Assembly (NCBI GenBank): GCA_028703175.1
Contig: JAQVNJ010000201.1
Location: forward strand, 1 to 5,891
Length of the DNA: 5,891 nucleotides
Direction: 5' to 3'
Source: JAAYCB01 sp012744395
GTDB taxonomy: Bacteria; Planctomycetota; Planctomycetia; Pirellulales; Thermoguttaceae
Under the pieces are notes generated by a model. It saw only the letters and a program-made list of their open reading frames with translations, was not told where the DNA came from and did no database searches. Position 1 is the stretch's first letter, and every line of letters starts with the position of its first letter. Below, in pieces: positions 1 through 5,891 of this stretch. A program made the translations under genes and the position numbers.

Positions 1-849
1 GGCGGCCACGAACGATCCCCCCTCGCCCTTGTTCCCGAAATTGAAAAACTTCAATTCGCCGCAGTGGCGGTCGAAGGCGGCCGGCAGTGTCCGCCCGCCC
101 GGCACGAGCAACAGGTCGCCGGAAACCGCCAGTTGCCCCTGGGGCGCAACGCCCGCAAACGCCGGCGCGCTGTGCGGCTGCTTCTGGTAATCGGCGCTCG
201 TGCCGTCGTTGACCCACCGGACCTGGCCGGTGGCGGCGTCGAGCGCATAGATGAAGGTCCCCATCAAGGGCCAGATGCTGGCCGCGAAGTAGACCGTGCC
301 GCCGGCCGCGACCGGGCCGCCGCGCGCCGGCCACGACGAAATCACGCGGCCGTTGCCGATGATCTTTCGCTCGGAGGGGCCGCCGCGAAACCGCCACCGC
401 AGATCGCCATCCGCGGCGCTCAAGCAGTACAGGCAGCCGTCGTCGCTGGCCACCAGCACCGCATCCTCGTAAACGACCGGAGAAAACCGCACCGGCCCGT
501 CGGTGAAGAAGGTCCAGAGTTCGGAGCCGTCGCGGGCATCCAGCGCCACGACCTTGTCCGCCTCATTGAAGGCGAGAAACATCCGCCCCGCGGCCACCAC
601 CGGTTCGAAAATCCGATCGTAGGGCATCATGTCCTGGTTGAGGGGATCGTCCCAGACCGGCTGGCGGGGCGGATACTGCCGGACCCACTCCAGGCGAAGC
701 TCCCCCGGCAAATCGTGGGGCGCGGCGGCCGTATGCCCCGCGTCGTAGCGCCACATCGGCCAATCGCCGGCCAGTGACCCCGCTGGCCAGATCAGGGCAA
801 TCAGCAGGGGGATCGAGTTTCGAGCAACGCCCGGGAGCCAGCAGCGCAT
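1..849 (-). CDS. Secreted PQQ-type beta-propeller protein (BamB-like repeats), 3' end cut by window edge
   Basis: Reading the minus strand from the ATG at 849 gives 283 open codons that reach base 1 without a stop, so the C-terminal part is missing. Residues 1-27 form a signal peptide: a short basic start (R2, R10), a hydrophobic core IPLLIALIW (13-21) and a likely cleavage after SLA (25-27), so the protein is probably exported. Three PQQ/BamB-type propeller blade motifs follow: ALDARDGSELW (102-112), CLSAADGDLRW (142-152) and ALDAATGQVRW (202-212). The start is supported by AGGAGG five bases upstream; an in-frame ATG at 867 would put six extra residues before the signal peptide and is less likely. 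The family is common in planctomycetes and often annotated as 'outer membrane biogenesis protein BamB', but true BamB function is not implied. The enzymatic role, if any, is unknown. It diverges from the histidine kinase gene. Blade fold and export are well supported; function is not. Confidence 0.88.
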   Translation of the reverse strand, partial: MRCWLPGVARNSIPLLIALIWPAGSLAGDWPMWRYDAGHTAAAPHDLPGELRLEWVRQYPPRQPVWDDPLNQDMMPYDRIFEPVVAAGRMFLAFNEADKVVALDARDGSELWTFFTDGPVRFSPVVYEDAVLVASDDGCLYCLSAADGDLRWRFRGGPSERKIIGNGRVISSWPARGGPVAAGGTVYFAASIWPLMGTFIYALDAATGQVRWVNDGTSADYQKQPHSAPAFAGVAPQGQLAVSGDLLLVPGGRTLPAAFDRHCGELKFFNFGNKGEGGSFVAA

Positions 850-854
850 GACCG

Positions 855-861
855 CCTCCTT
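855..861 (-). promoter_or_regulatory. Shine-Dalgarno of the beta-propeller gene
   Basis: On the minus strand the sequence AAGGAGG lies five bases before the ATG at 849. It is close to the full anti-SD complement. It decides the start codon of the leftward gene in favour of 849 over the in-frame ATG at 867. Confidence 0.8.
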
Positions 862-979
862 CTCCATCGGTGGATGTTTCCTTCGCAGGGACTCCCCGCG
901 ACCCGCTCCGCGGACAGCCCGCAAAGCGCGTGGTCCCGGCGGGAACCGGGCATGCCGAACAGGCACGCGGCCCCCGATC

Positions 980-1008
980 AGTCTAATCGCGGCAGCGCTG
1001 CGGCTCAA
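980..1008 (-). promoter_or_regulatory. Possible sigma70-type promoter for the beta-propeller gene
   Basis: On the minus strand TTGAGC (1008-1003) and TAGACT (985-980) are separated by exactly 17 bases. Each hexamer matches four of six consensus positions. This would start transcription near 973 and leave a leader of about 120 bases before the ATG at 849. It is one of the few AT-containing spots in a very GC-rich gap. Promoter consensus in planctomycetes is poorly defined, so this is only a candidate. Confidence 0.27.
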
Positions 1009-1066
1009 CGCTTCTTGAACAACCGCCGCACAGCTCCGCGCAAGTCTGGCCCATGCCGCCGGCGGG

Positions 1067-1080
1067 ACCTAGAATTAGGT
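1067..1080. promoter_or_regulatory. Small palindrome ACCTA-GAAT-TAGGT upstream of the kinase gene
   Basis: Five-base perfect arms ACCTA and TAGGT surround a four-base centre, 45 bases before the kinase ATG at 1125. The -10-like hexamer TAGAAT (1070-1075) sits within it, but no good -35 lies 16-18 bases upstream. It could be a regulator site overlapping the kinase promoter. Such short arms also occur by chance. Confidence 0.2.
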
Positions 1081-1124
1081 GTACCTGCGGCGGTTTGACG
1101 CTATTACCTCGGGGGGGGGCTCGC

Positions 1125-4100
1125 ATGGCCTCGATGCTCGTTCTCGTCTTGTCGATCGTGATCCAGACCGCGGCGGCGGCGCTCGCCGTTCGGCTGATCT
1201 GGTTGACCGGCAGGCGCTGGGCGTGGGGGCTGGTGGCCGCCGCGATCCTTCTGATGATCGTCCGACGCTGCATTCCCCTGGCCGGGGCGCTCGGCGTCGG
1301 AGCGCCGCATACGTTCGATCTCCCCTCCGAGCTCGTCGCGCTTGCCGTCTCCGTATTGATGTTGCTGGGCATCGGGGGGATGGAGCCGGTCTTCCGCGCG
1401 ATGCGCGACGCGGCCCGGTCGCTCCGCGAAAGCCAGCGGCGGTTGGAGCATTTGAACGCGGTCTTGCGCGGCATCCGCAACATCGGCCAAATTGTCGCCA
1501 AGGAGAAGGACCGGCAGCGGCTCTTGCACCAGGTTTGCGACAACCTGATCGAGAGCCGCGGCTACCGCCATGCCTGGATCGCCGCCTTGCGAGACGGCCG
1601 CCGCCTTGCGGCGGTGGCCGAGGCCGGCCTGGGGGAATCGTCCCAGGCACTGCGGGAGAGCATCCAGGGCAGCGAGATGCCCCGCTGCCTGCGGCGCGTG
1701 CTCGAATCCGCCGAGGTCCGCATCCTCGGCGAGGAGATCGCCGCGTGTGCAGACTGCGCCGTTTGCCGGCTGCACGGCAACGGGCGGACGATGGCCGTTC
1801 GACTCGGGTTCGGCGATGAATTGTTCGGGGTCATGGTCGCGTCGCTGGCGACGGGGTCGCGGGTCGAGGCAGACGATCGCAGCCTGTTTCGCGAAGTGGC
1901 GGAAGACATTTCGTTCGCCCTGCACGGCTTGCGGCTGGAACAGCAGCGGCAGAGAACGGAAAAAAATCTCCGCCTCGACGAGTCGCGTCTCGAAGCCCTG
2001 CTGCAATTGAACCAGATCGCGGCGGCCACCTTCCAGGAAATCACCAATTTCGCTCTCGAGGAGGCCGTCCGGCTCACGGAAAGCAAGATCGGTTATCTGG
2101 CCTTCGTGAACGCCGAGGAGACCGAACTGACGATGCACGCCTGGTCGAAAACGGCCCTCGACCAGTGCCAGGTCGCCGATAAGCCGATCGTCTACCAGGT
2201 CGCCGAGGTGGGCCTCTGGGGGGAAGCCGTCCGCCAGCGGAAGCCCGTCATCACCAACGACTACGCGGCTCCGAACCCGGCCAAGAAAGGCTGCCCCGTG
2301 GGGCATCTCCACGTCACCCGCCACATGAACGTGCCGGTCTTCGACGGCGGGCGGATCGTGCTCGTCGCGGGCGTGGGGAACAAGAACGAGCCCTACAGCG
2401 AATCCGATATCCGGCAATTGACCCTGCTGATGCAGGGGATGTGGCAGATCATCCAGCGGCGCCGCGCGGACGAGGAGGTGCGCCGCGCCCGCGATTTGCT
2501 GGAAACCCGCGTCCGTGAGCGGACGGCGGAGCTTGCCGGAGCGCATGAGACGCTGCGGACCAGCGAGACGAAGTATCGCACGCTCTACGATTCGTCGCGA
2601 GACGCGATCGTGATCCTCACGCCGGGGGGCAACTTCCTGAGCGGCAACCCGGCCGCCATCGCTCTGTTCGGCTGCCGCGACGAAGAGGAATTCACGTCGC
2701 TCGCGCCGGCCGACCTGTCGCCCCCGCGCCAACCCGGCGGGGAGCTGTCGACGGTCGCGGCCCAGCGGATGATGGCCCTGGCCGTCGAGAAGGGCTCGTA
2801 TTTCTTCGACTGGGTCCACAAGCAACGCCGCGGCCGCGAGTTCTTCGCCTCGGTGCTCCTGACGCGGATGGAGTTGGAGAGCCGGACGATGCTCCAGGCG
2901 ACGATCCGCGACATCACCGAGGAGAAGCGGGCGGAGGAGGCGCTCCGCGCGGCCAAGGACGCGGCCGAGGCGGCCAACCGCGCCAAGAGCACGTTCCTGG
3001 CCACGATGAGCCACGAGATTCGCACACCCCTGAACGCGATTATCGGCATGACGGAACTCGTCCTGGACACCCCGCTCTCGCCCCACCAGCGAGATTTCCT
3101 CGCCACCGTGAAAGACTCCGGCGAGGCCTTGCTGGCGGTGATCAACGACATCCTCGATTTTTCCCGGATCGAGGCGGGCCGCCTCGAACTGGACCACGCC
3201 GCGTTCGATCTCCGCGAGGTCCTCGGCGACACGATGCGATCGCTCGCCCTGCGGGCGCACAAGCAGGGGCTGGAACTGGTCTGCCACGTCGCCCCGGACG
3301 CCCCCGGCGTCGTGGTCGGCGATCCCAGCCGGCTCCGCCAGATTGTGGTCAACCTCGTGGGCAACGCGCTGAAGTTCACCGAACAGGGGGAGGTCGTCCT
3401 CGACACCCGCGTCCAGGCGCGCGAGCAGGACAACGTGACGCTGCACCTCTCCGTCCGCGACACCGGGGTCGGCATCGCCGAGGAGAAGCAGTCCGCCATC
3501 TTCCATCCCTTCGAGCAGGTCGACGGCGCGCTGACCCGCCGCCACGCGGGGAGCGGCCTGGGACTGGCAATTTCCGCCCGCCTCGTCCAGCAGATGGGCG
3601 GCCGGATCTGGGTCGATAGCCGCCTGGGCGCGGGGAGCACGTTTCACTTCACGGCCCGATTCGGCCTGGCCGACGACCAACCCGGCCCCAGCCGGCGCCC
3701 GGACCTGGCCGCAATCTTCGGCCTGCGGGTTCTGGCGGTCGACGACAACGCCACCAACCGCCGGATTCTCGAAGAAATGCTCACCGGCTGGGGCATGCTC
3801 CCCGTCACGGCCGCCTGCGCCCGGGAAGCCCTCCAGCAGATCCGCCAGGCCCAGGCGGACGGCAATCCCTTCCGCCTCGTCCTCAGCGATGCGCATATGC
3901 CCGAGATCGACGGGTTCTCCCTCGCCGGGCAGATCGCCCGCCAGCCGGGGATCGCCAACGTGGCGGTGATCATGCTCACCTCCGGCGATCACCCCGAGGA
4001 TGCCAAGCGCTGCGAGCAGTGCGGGATCGCCGCCTATCTGCTCAAGCCGGTCAAGCAGTCCGAACTGTTCGATGCGATCGTCAGATCGCTGGGGCTCGAA

Positions 4101-4529
4101 GGTGGCCGGGAGGAACCGGCGCCCGCCCCGCCGGACGCCACCGAACAACGCCCCGGCCCCTGGAACATTCTCTTGGCCGAAGACAGCGTCGTCAACCAGA
4201 AGCTGGCCCGCGTGCTGCTTGAGCGTCACGGGCACACGGTCGTCGTTGTCGGAAACGGCCGCGAGGCCGTCGCCGCGGTCCAGTCGCAACCGTTCGACCT
4301 GGTGCTGATGGACGTGCAAATGCCGGAGATGGACGGCTTGGAGGCGACCGCCCTGATCCGCGCGGAGGAGAAGCAGACCGGCGGCCACGTTCCCATCGTG
4401 GCCATGACCGCCCACGCACTGAAGGGAGATCGCGAACGCTGCCTGGCGGCTGGCATGGACGCCTACATCTCCAAACCGATCCATGCCACGGAAGTCTACG
4501 AGACCCTCGACCGCCTGCTCGGCCCGTAG
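1125..4529 (+). CDS. Membrane-bound hybrid sensor histidine kinase, GAF-GAF-PAS-HisKA-HATPase-REC-REC
   Basis: A 1134-residue hybrid sensor kinase. Three hydrophobic segments (about 4-26, 32-46, 70-85) anchor it in the inner membrane; the rest should be cytosolic. GAF1 (about 107-275) holds C208-x2-C211-x2-C214. GAF2 (about 289-445) has the well-conserved GLWGEAV, RKPVITNDY and RHMNVPVFDG blocks. A coiled linker leads to a PAS domain (about 480-602). HisKA carries the phosphoacceptor His630 in SHEIRTPLN. The HATPase shows the N box (N743, N747), the G1 box DTGVG (779-783) and the G2 box GSGLGL (809-814). REC1 has D873/D874, phospho-Asp922, T952 and K974. REC2 has E1019/D1020, phospho-Asp1063, T1095 and K1117, so both receivers look intact. 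There is no HPt domain, so onward transfer must use a separate HPt or regulator. The signal is unknown. I chose ATG 1125 because it directly precedes TM1; the in-frame ATG at 1053 adds 24 unlikely residues and lacks a Shine-Dalgarno. The TAG stop lies in a repeat element. Confidence 0.95.
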   Translation: MASMLVLVLSIVIQTAAAALAVRLIWLTGRRWAWGLVAAAILLMIVRRCIPLAGALGVGAPHTFDLPSELVALAVSVLMLLGIGGMEPVFRAMRDAARSLRESQRRLEHLNAVLRGIRNIGQIVAKEKDRQRLLHQVCDNLIESRGYRHAWIAALRDGRRLAAVAEAGLGESSQALRESIQGSEMPRCLRRVLESAEVRILGEEIAACADCAVCRLHGNGRTMAVRLGFGDELFGVMVASLATGSRVEADDRSLFREVAEDISFALHGLRLEQQRQRTEKNLRLDESRLEALLQLNQIAAATFQEITNFALEEAVRLTESKIGYLAFVNAEETELTMHAWSKTALDQCQVADKPIVYQVAEVGLWGEAVRQRKPVITNDYAAPNPAKKGCPVGHLHVTRHMNVPVFDGGRIVLVAGVGNKNEPYSESDIRQLTLLMQGMWQIIQRRRADEEVRRARDLLETRVRERTAELAGAHETLRTSETKYRTLYDSSRDAIVILTPGGNFLSGNPAAIALFGCRDEEEFTSLAPADLSPPRQPGGELSTVAAQRMMALAVEKGSYFFDWVHKQRRGREFFASVLLTRMELESRTMLQATIRDITEEKRAEEALRAAKDAAEAANRAKSTFLATMSHEIRTPLNAIIGMTELVLDTPLSPHQRDFLATVKDSGEALLAVINDILDFSRIEAGRLELDHAAFDLREVLGDTMRSLALRAHKQGLELVCHVAPDAPGVVVGDPSRLRQIVVNLVGNALKFTEQGEVVLDTRVQAREQDNVTLHLSVRDTGVGIAEEKQSAIFHPFEQVDGALTRRHAGSGLGLAISARLVQQMGGRIWVDSRLGAGSTFHFTARFGLADDQPGPSRRPDLAAIFGLRVLAVDDNATNRRILEEMLTGWGMLPVTAACAREALQQIRQAQADGNPFRLVLSDAHMPEIDGFSLAGQIARQPGIANVAVIMLTSGDHPEDAKRCEQCGIAAYLLKPVKQSELFDAIVRSLGLEGGREEPAPAPPDATEQRPGPWNILLAEDSVVNQKLARVLLERHGHTVVVVGNGREAVAAVQSQPFDLVLMDVQMPEMDGLEATALIRAEEKQTGGHVPIVAMTAHALKGDRERCLAAGMDAYISKPIHATEVYETLDRLLGP

Positions 4530-4628
4530 GGTGGCGGGCGCGGCCCATCCCGATCGATTCCGCGCCGCCCAATGCGCCCGCCATTCCGCACAACGTGCAA
4601 ATCACCTTGACACAAGCGGCGGCCCACC
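4526..4628 (+). repeat. 103-bp direct repeat, copy 1
   Basis: This stretch is identical base for base to 4783-4885, 257 bases downstream in the same orientation. It begins GTAGGGTGGCGGGC and ends GCGGCGGCCCACC. The first bases overlap the kinase stop codon (TAG, 4527-4529). Inside, GGCGCGG and CCGCGCC can pair across the ATCCCGATCGATT stretch, so the repeat is probably structured. After 4628 the two copies lose clear alignment, with only scattered similarity. Short frames crossing it have no recognisable protein features, so I regard it as non-coding. Confidence 0.97.
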
Positions 4629-4765
4629 GCAACCCGCTTGACGGCGTTGAATCCACGATACGGTGGGGCGGCGCTGGCGTCCTGGTTGCGTGGGATCGTT
4701 CGGTTCCCGGCGACCGGCGCGCGCGGTTGCGCCGGTTCGGGCTGGTTCGCTCTGCACCACCCTAC
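4526..4765. mobile_element. Putative 240-bp MITE-like element with 9-bp terminal inverted repeats
   Basis: The segment opens with GTAGGGTGG (4526-4534) and closes with its exact reverse complement CCACCCTAC (4757-4765). It encodes no transposase and is rich in potential hairpins, as expected of a miniature non-autonomous element or a dispersed intergenic repeat. I see no convincing target-site duplication: the flanks are GGCCC on the left and CGCCC on the right. The left terminus supplies the stop codon of the upstream kinase gene. The boundaries are inferred from the inverted repeats only; the true unit might be just the 103-bp core. Confidence 0.4.
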
Positions 4766-4791
4766 CGCCCACCGCCCGCCATGTAGGGTGG
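4757..4791. repeat. Inverted repeat CCACCCTAC / GTAGGGTGG between the two repeat copies
   Basis: The right end of the putative first element (4757-4765) and the left end of the second copy (4783-4791) are perfect 9-base complements separated by 17 bases. An alternative fold pairs CGCCCGCC (4773-4780) with GGCGGGCG (4790-4797). Neither arm is followed by a T run, so it is unlikely to be an intrinsic terminator. It is more simply explained by two elements lying side by side. Confidence 0.6.
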
Positions 4792-4885
4792 CGGGCGCGG
4801 CCCATCCCGATCGATTCCGCGCCGCCCAATGCGCCCGCCATTCCGCACAACGTGCAAATCACCTTGACACAAGCGGCGGCCCACC
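4783..4885 (+). repeat. 103-bp direct repeat, copy 2 (truncated element)
   Basis: It is a perfect copy of 4526-4628. Beyond 4885 the sequence (AGCACAACCGTTTG) only loosely resembles the continuation of copy 1, and no second CCACCCTAC terminus is found before the terminator at 4924. This copy therefore looks like a left-end fragment of the same element or a partial duplication. Perfect identity over 103 bases of non-coding DNA points to a recent event or to ongoing homogenisation. Confidence 0.95.
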
Positions 4886-4905
4886 AGCACAACCGTTTGC
4901 CAGGC

Positions 4906-4958
4906 GAAAGACAAGAAACACAAGAGCCCTCCCGGCGAACGTCGCGCCGGGAGGGCTC
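4906..4958 (-). terminator. Intrinsic terminator of the DUF1559 gene
   Basis: A perfect 14-base stem, GAGCCCTCCCGGCG (4924-4937) with CGCCGGGAGGGCTC (4945-4958), encloses a 7-base loop. On the minus strand it is followed by an 18-base tract with 12 T (4923-4906), the arrangement of a Rho-independent terminator. The hairpin begins 43 bases past the DUF1559 stop codon. There is no T tract on the plus-strand side, so it probably serves only the leftward transcript. Confidence 0.85.
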
Positions 4959-5001
4959 CTGGTCGTAAGGCGATCAAACGGTGCGTTCGGCCTGGCCCAG
5001 G

Positions 5002-5891
5002 CTAGAACGAACCGGGGTCGAGAACGCCGGTGAGTCGTCCGGTGGCTTTCCCATCGGGAGTCATCAGGTGCATGTACACCACGTGGTCGATGTTCTCGCG
5101 GAGAAACTGCGTGTGACCATCGCAGAATGTGGCGATCACGCCGCCGGGATGCCGAGAGGACGGACGGGCGTGCGGCAAATCGCTCCCCGTGAATCCCATG
5201 TCCTCATTGATCGCGTAGTGGCTACCCGCCGGAACCGTTGTGCTGCCCTCAACCGCTGGCGACGCCTCGGACCAAATGAAGCAGCAGTCCCACACCTGCG
5301 GGAAGCGTCGGACCCCGCTCCCGTCGCTCGGGCACCAGTCGGTCGCCTGGAGGTTCTCCGACACCATCAGCGTGTTGGCACCCCCATCGCGCTGCGTCAG
5401 GAAGTCGAGCGACATTTGCGCTTGCTGCGAACGCGCGACGATCGACGAACGGTCCTGAAACACCCCGTATGCCGGCCCGCTGGCGACGGTCGGATCGATG
5501 TAGCCCGCATTTGCGACGTAGGAGGTCGACGTTTGGCCCGCGGCCTGCGTGTCCGTCACGTCGCTCGGACAGCCCAGAAACCGCAGGTAGACTCTTGGGC
5601 GGTAGACCGCGTTGTTCTCGTCGGCAGGCGCCACTTTCGACCGCCATCTCTCCCAGAGATCGTTCGCTTCCAGGTAGGGGAACAGCATAACCGTCCAGAT
5701 CACGTCGTTCGTCTTAATCGGCGGGGGGTCCTGTAAGCCCGCGAGACTGTTGCCCTCGAGATCTACGGGAACGTCGCCATTCCACTTTCCCAGGTACTCC
5801 CTCAGTCCGGGAAACATCGCCGCGCCCGACTCGTAATTGAGCAAGGCTTTTCCCAATTGCTGCTGGTTGTTCATACACGTCGCACGGCGGC
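5002..5891 (-). CDS. DUF1559 / H-X9-DG pseudopilin-like protein, 5' end cut by window edge
   Basis: DUF1559 proteins are type IV pilin-like exported proteins, expanded in planctomycetes, with an N-terminal prepilin signal and a long globular domain; their exact job is not settled. The frame stays open to the right edge. The residues before the first internal ATG (at 5874) read RRATC and lead into MNNQQQLGKALLNYE, the usual continuation just after the family's N-terminal helix. That Met is therefore internal, and the prepilin cleavage site and hydrophobic helix lie outside the window. Counting from it, visible motifs are VMLFPYLE (62-69), SYVANAGYID (118-127), GANTLMVSENLQA (165-177) and RHPGGVIATFCDGH (241-254). 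In the last, H242 is followed by nine residues and then D252-G253, the H-X9-DG signature. The C-terminus ends normally at residue 290 with TAG (5004-5002). A strong terminator follows. The gene converges on the kinase and shares no operon with it. Confidence 0.93.
   Translation of the reverse strand, partial: RRATCMNNQQQLGKALLNYESGAAMFPGLREYLGKWNGDVPVDLEGNSLAGLQDPPPIKTNDVIWTVMLFPYLEANDLWERWRSKVAPADENNAVYRPRVYLRFLGCPSDVTDTQAAGQTSTSYVANAGYIDPTVASGPAYGVFQDRSSIVARSQQAQMSLDFLTQRDGGANTLMVSENLQATDWCPSDGSGVRRFPQVWDCCFIWSEASPAVEGSTTVPAGSHYAINEDMGFTGSDLPHARPSSRHPGGVIATFCDGHTQFLRENIDHVVYMHLMTPDGKATGRLTGVLDPGSF

Larger units (their letters stand above)
4530..5001. other. Non-coding region between convergent genes
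   Basis: About 470 bases separate the stops of the kinase (plus) and the DUF1559 gene (minus). The region is filled by two copies of a 103-bp repeat, the inner part of the putative element (4629-4765), and the DUF1559 terminator. Short open frames across 4595-4968 run through the repeat in different frames and show no domain, no Shine-Dalgarno and no plausible composition. I find no intrinsic terminator for the kinase transcript itself. Confidence 0.75.

Noticed and set aside
64..777. A 237-residue open frame on the plus strand over the propeller gene
   Set aside because: It has no Shine-Dalgarno and no domain signal and is a shadow of the minus-strand propeller protein, which has a signal peptide, blade motifs and a strong AGGAGG.
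1104..4484. A 1126-residue open frame on the minus strand, antisense to the kinase
   Set aside because: It has no recognisable domains and low-complexity, Arg/Gly/Asp-rich composition. It mirrors the kinase codons, as expected when a GC-rich gene suppresses stops on the opposite strand. The plus-strand frame has full kinase and receiver motifs.
4607..4612. TTGACA inside the repeat (and again at 4864-4869) as a -35 element
   Set aside because: No -10-like hexamer lies 16-18 bases downstream in either copy, and no gene starts nearby on the plus strand.
4526..4885. CRISPR-like array
   Set aside because: There are only two copies, each 103 bp, with a 154-base gap, and no cas genes; unit and spacer lengths do not fit a CRISPR.
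4595..5033. Short open frames in the repeat region (for example 4595-4786, 4638-5033, 4602-4892 minus)
   Set aside because: They cross the 103-bp repeat in different frames, have no ribosome-binding site or domain, and end at random points, so they are not likely to be genes.
4981..5736. A 251-residue open frame on the plus strand over the DUF1559 gene
   Set aside because: It is a mirror of the DUF1559 coding frame, which carries the family motifs including H-X9-DG; the plus frame has none.
5872..5874. ATG at 5874 as the true start of the DUF1559 gene
   Set aside because: The frame stays open upstream to the window edge and reads RRATC before it, which matches the family's sequence after the N-terminal helix, so this Met is internal.

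Overview
The window looks like a piece of a Planctomycetota chromosome. It is very GC-rich. Its right end carries a DUF1559 protein with the C-terminal H-X9-DG motif, a family greatly expanded in planctomycetes and rare elsewhere. Its left end carries a secreted PQQ-type beta-propeller protein of the sort common in the same group. The phylum call is inference from gene content; no rRNA or tRNA is present to confirm it.

Layout: (1) Positions 1-849, minus strand: N-terminal 283 codons of an exported beta-propeller protein that runs off the left edge. (2) Positions 850-1124: divergent intergenic region with a good Shine-Dalgarno and a possible promoter for the leftward gene, a small palindrome, and a run of nine G just upstream of the rightward gene. 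(3) Positions 1125-4529, plus strand: a 1134-residue membrane-anchored hybrid histidine kinase with the order 3 TM - GAF - GAF - PAS - HisKA - HATPase - REC - REC. (4) Positions 4530-5001: non-coding. It holds a 103-bp sequence present twice as a perfect direct repeat, short inverted repeats that suggest a 240-bp MITE-like element, and a strong hairpin terminator for the gene to the right. (5) Positions 5002-5891, minus strand: most of a DUF1559 protein whose pseudopilin-like N-terminus lies beyond the right edge.

The three genes are not an operon. The propeller and kinase genes diverge, and the kinase and DUF1559 genes converge across the repeat region. The kinase has no adjacent response regulator or HPt gene in view, so its partners are encoded elsewhere. 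Both flanking proteins are predicted to act outside the cytoplasm. Nothing shows that they are targets of the kinase.

I see no convincing undescribed multi-gene system. The most unusual part is the repeat block: the stop codon of the kinase lies inside the terminal repeat of the putative element. Next is the kinase's first GAF domain, which has a tight C-x2-C-x2-C cluster.
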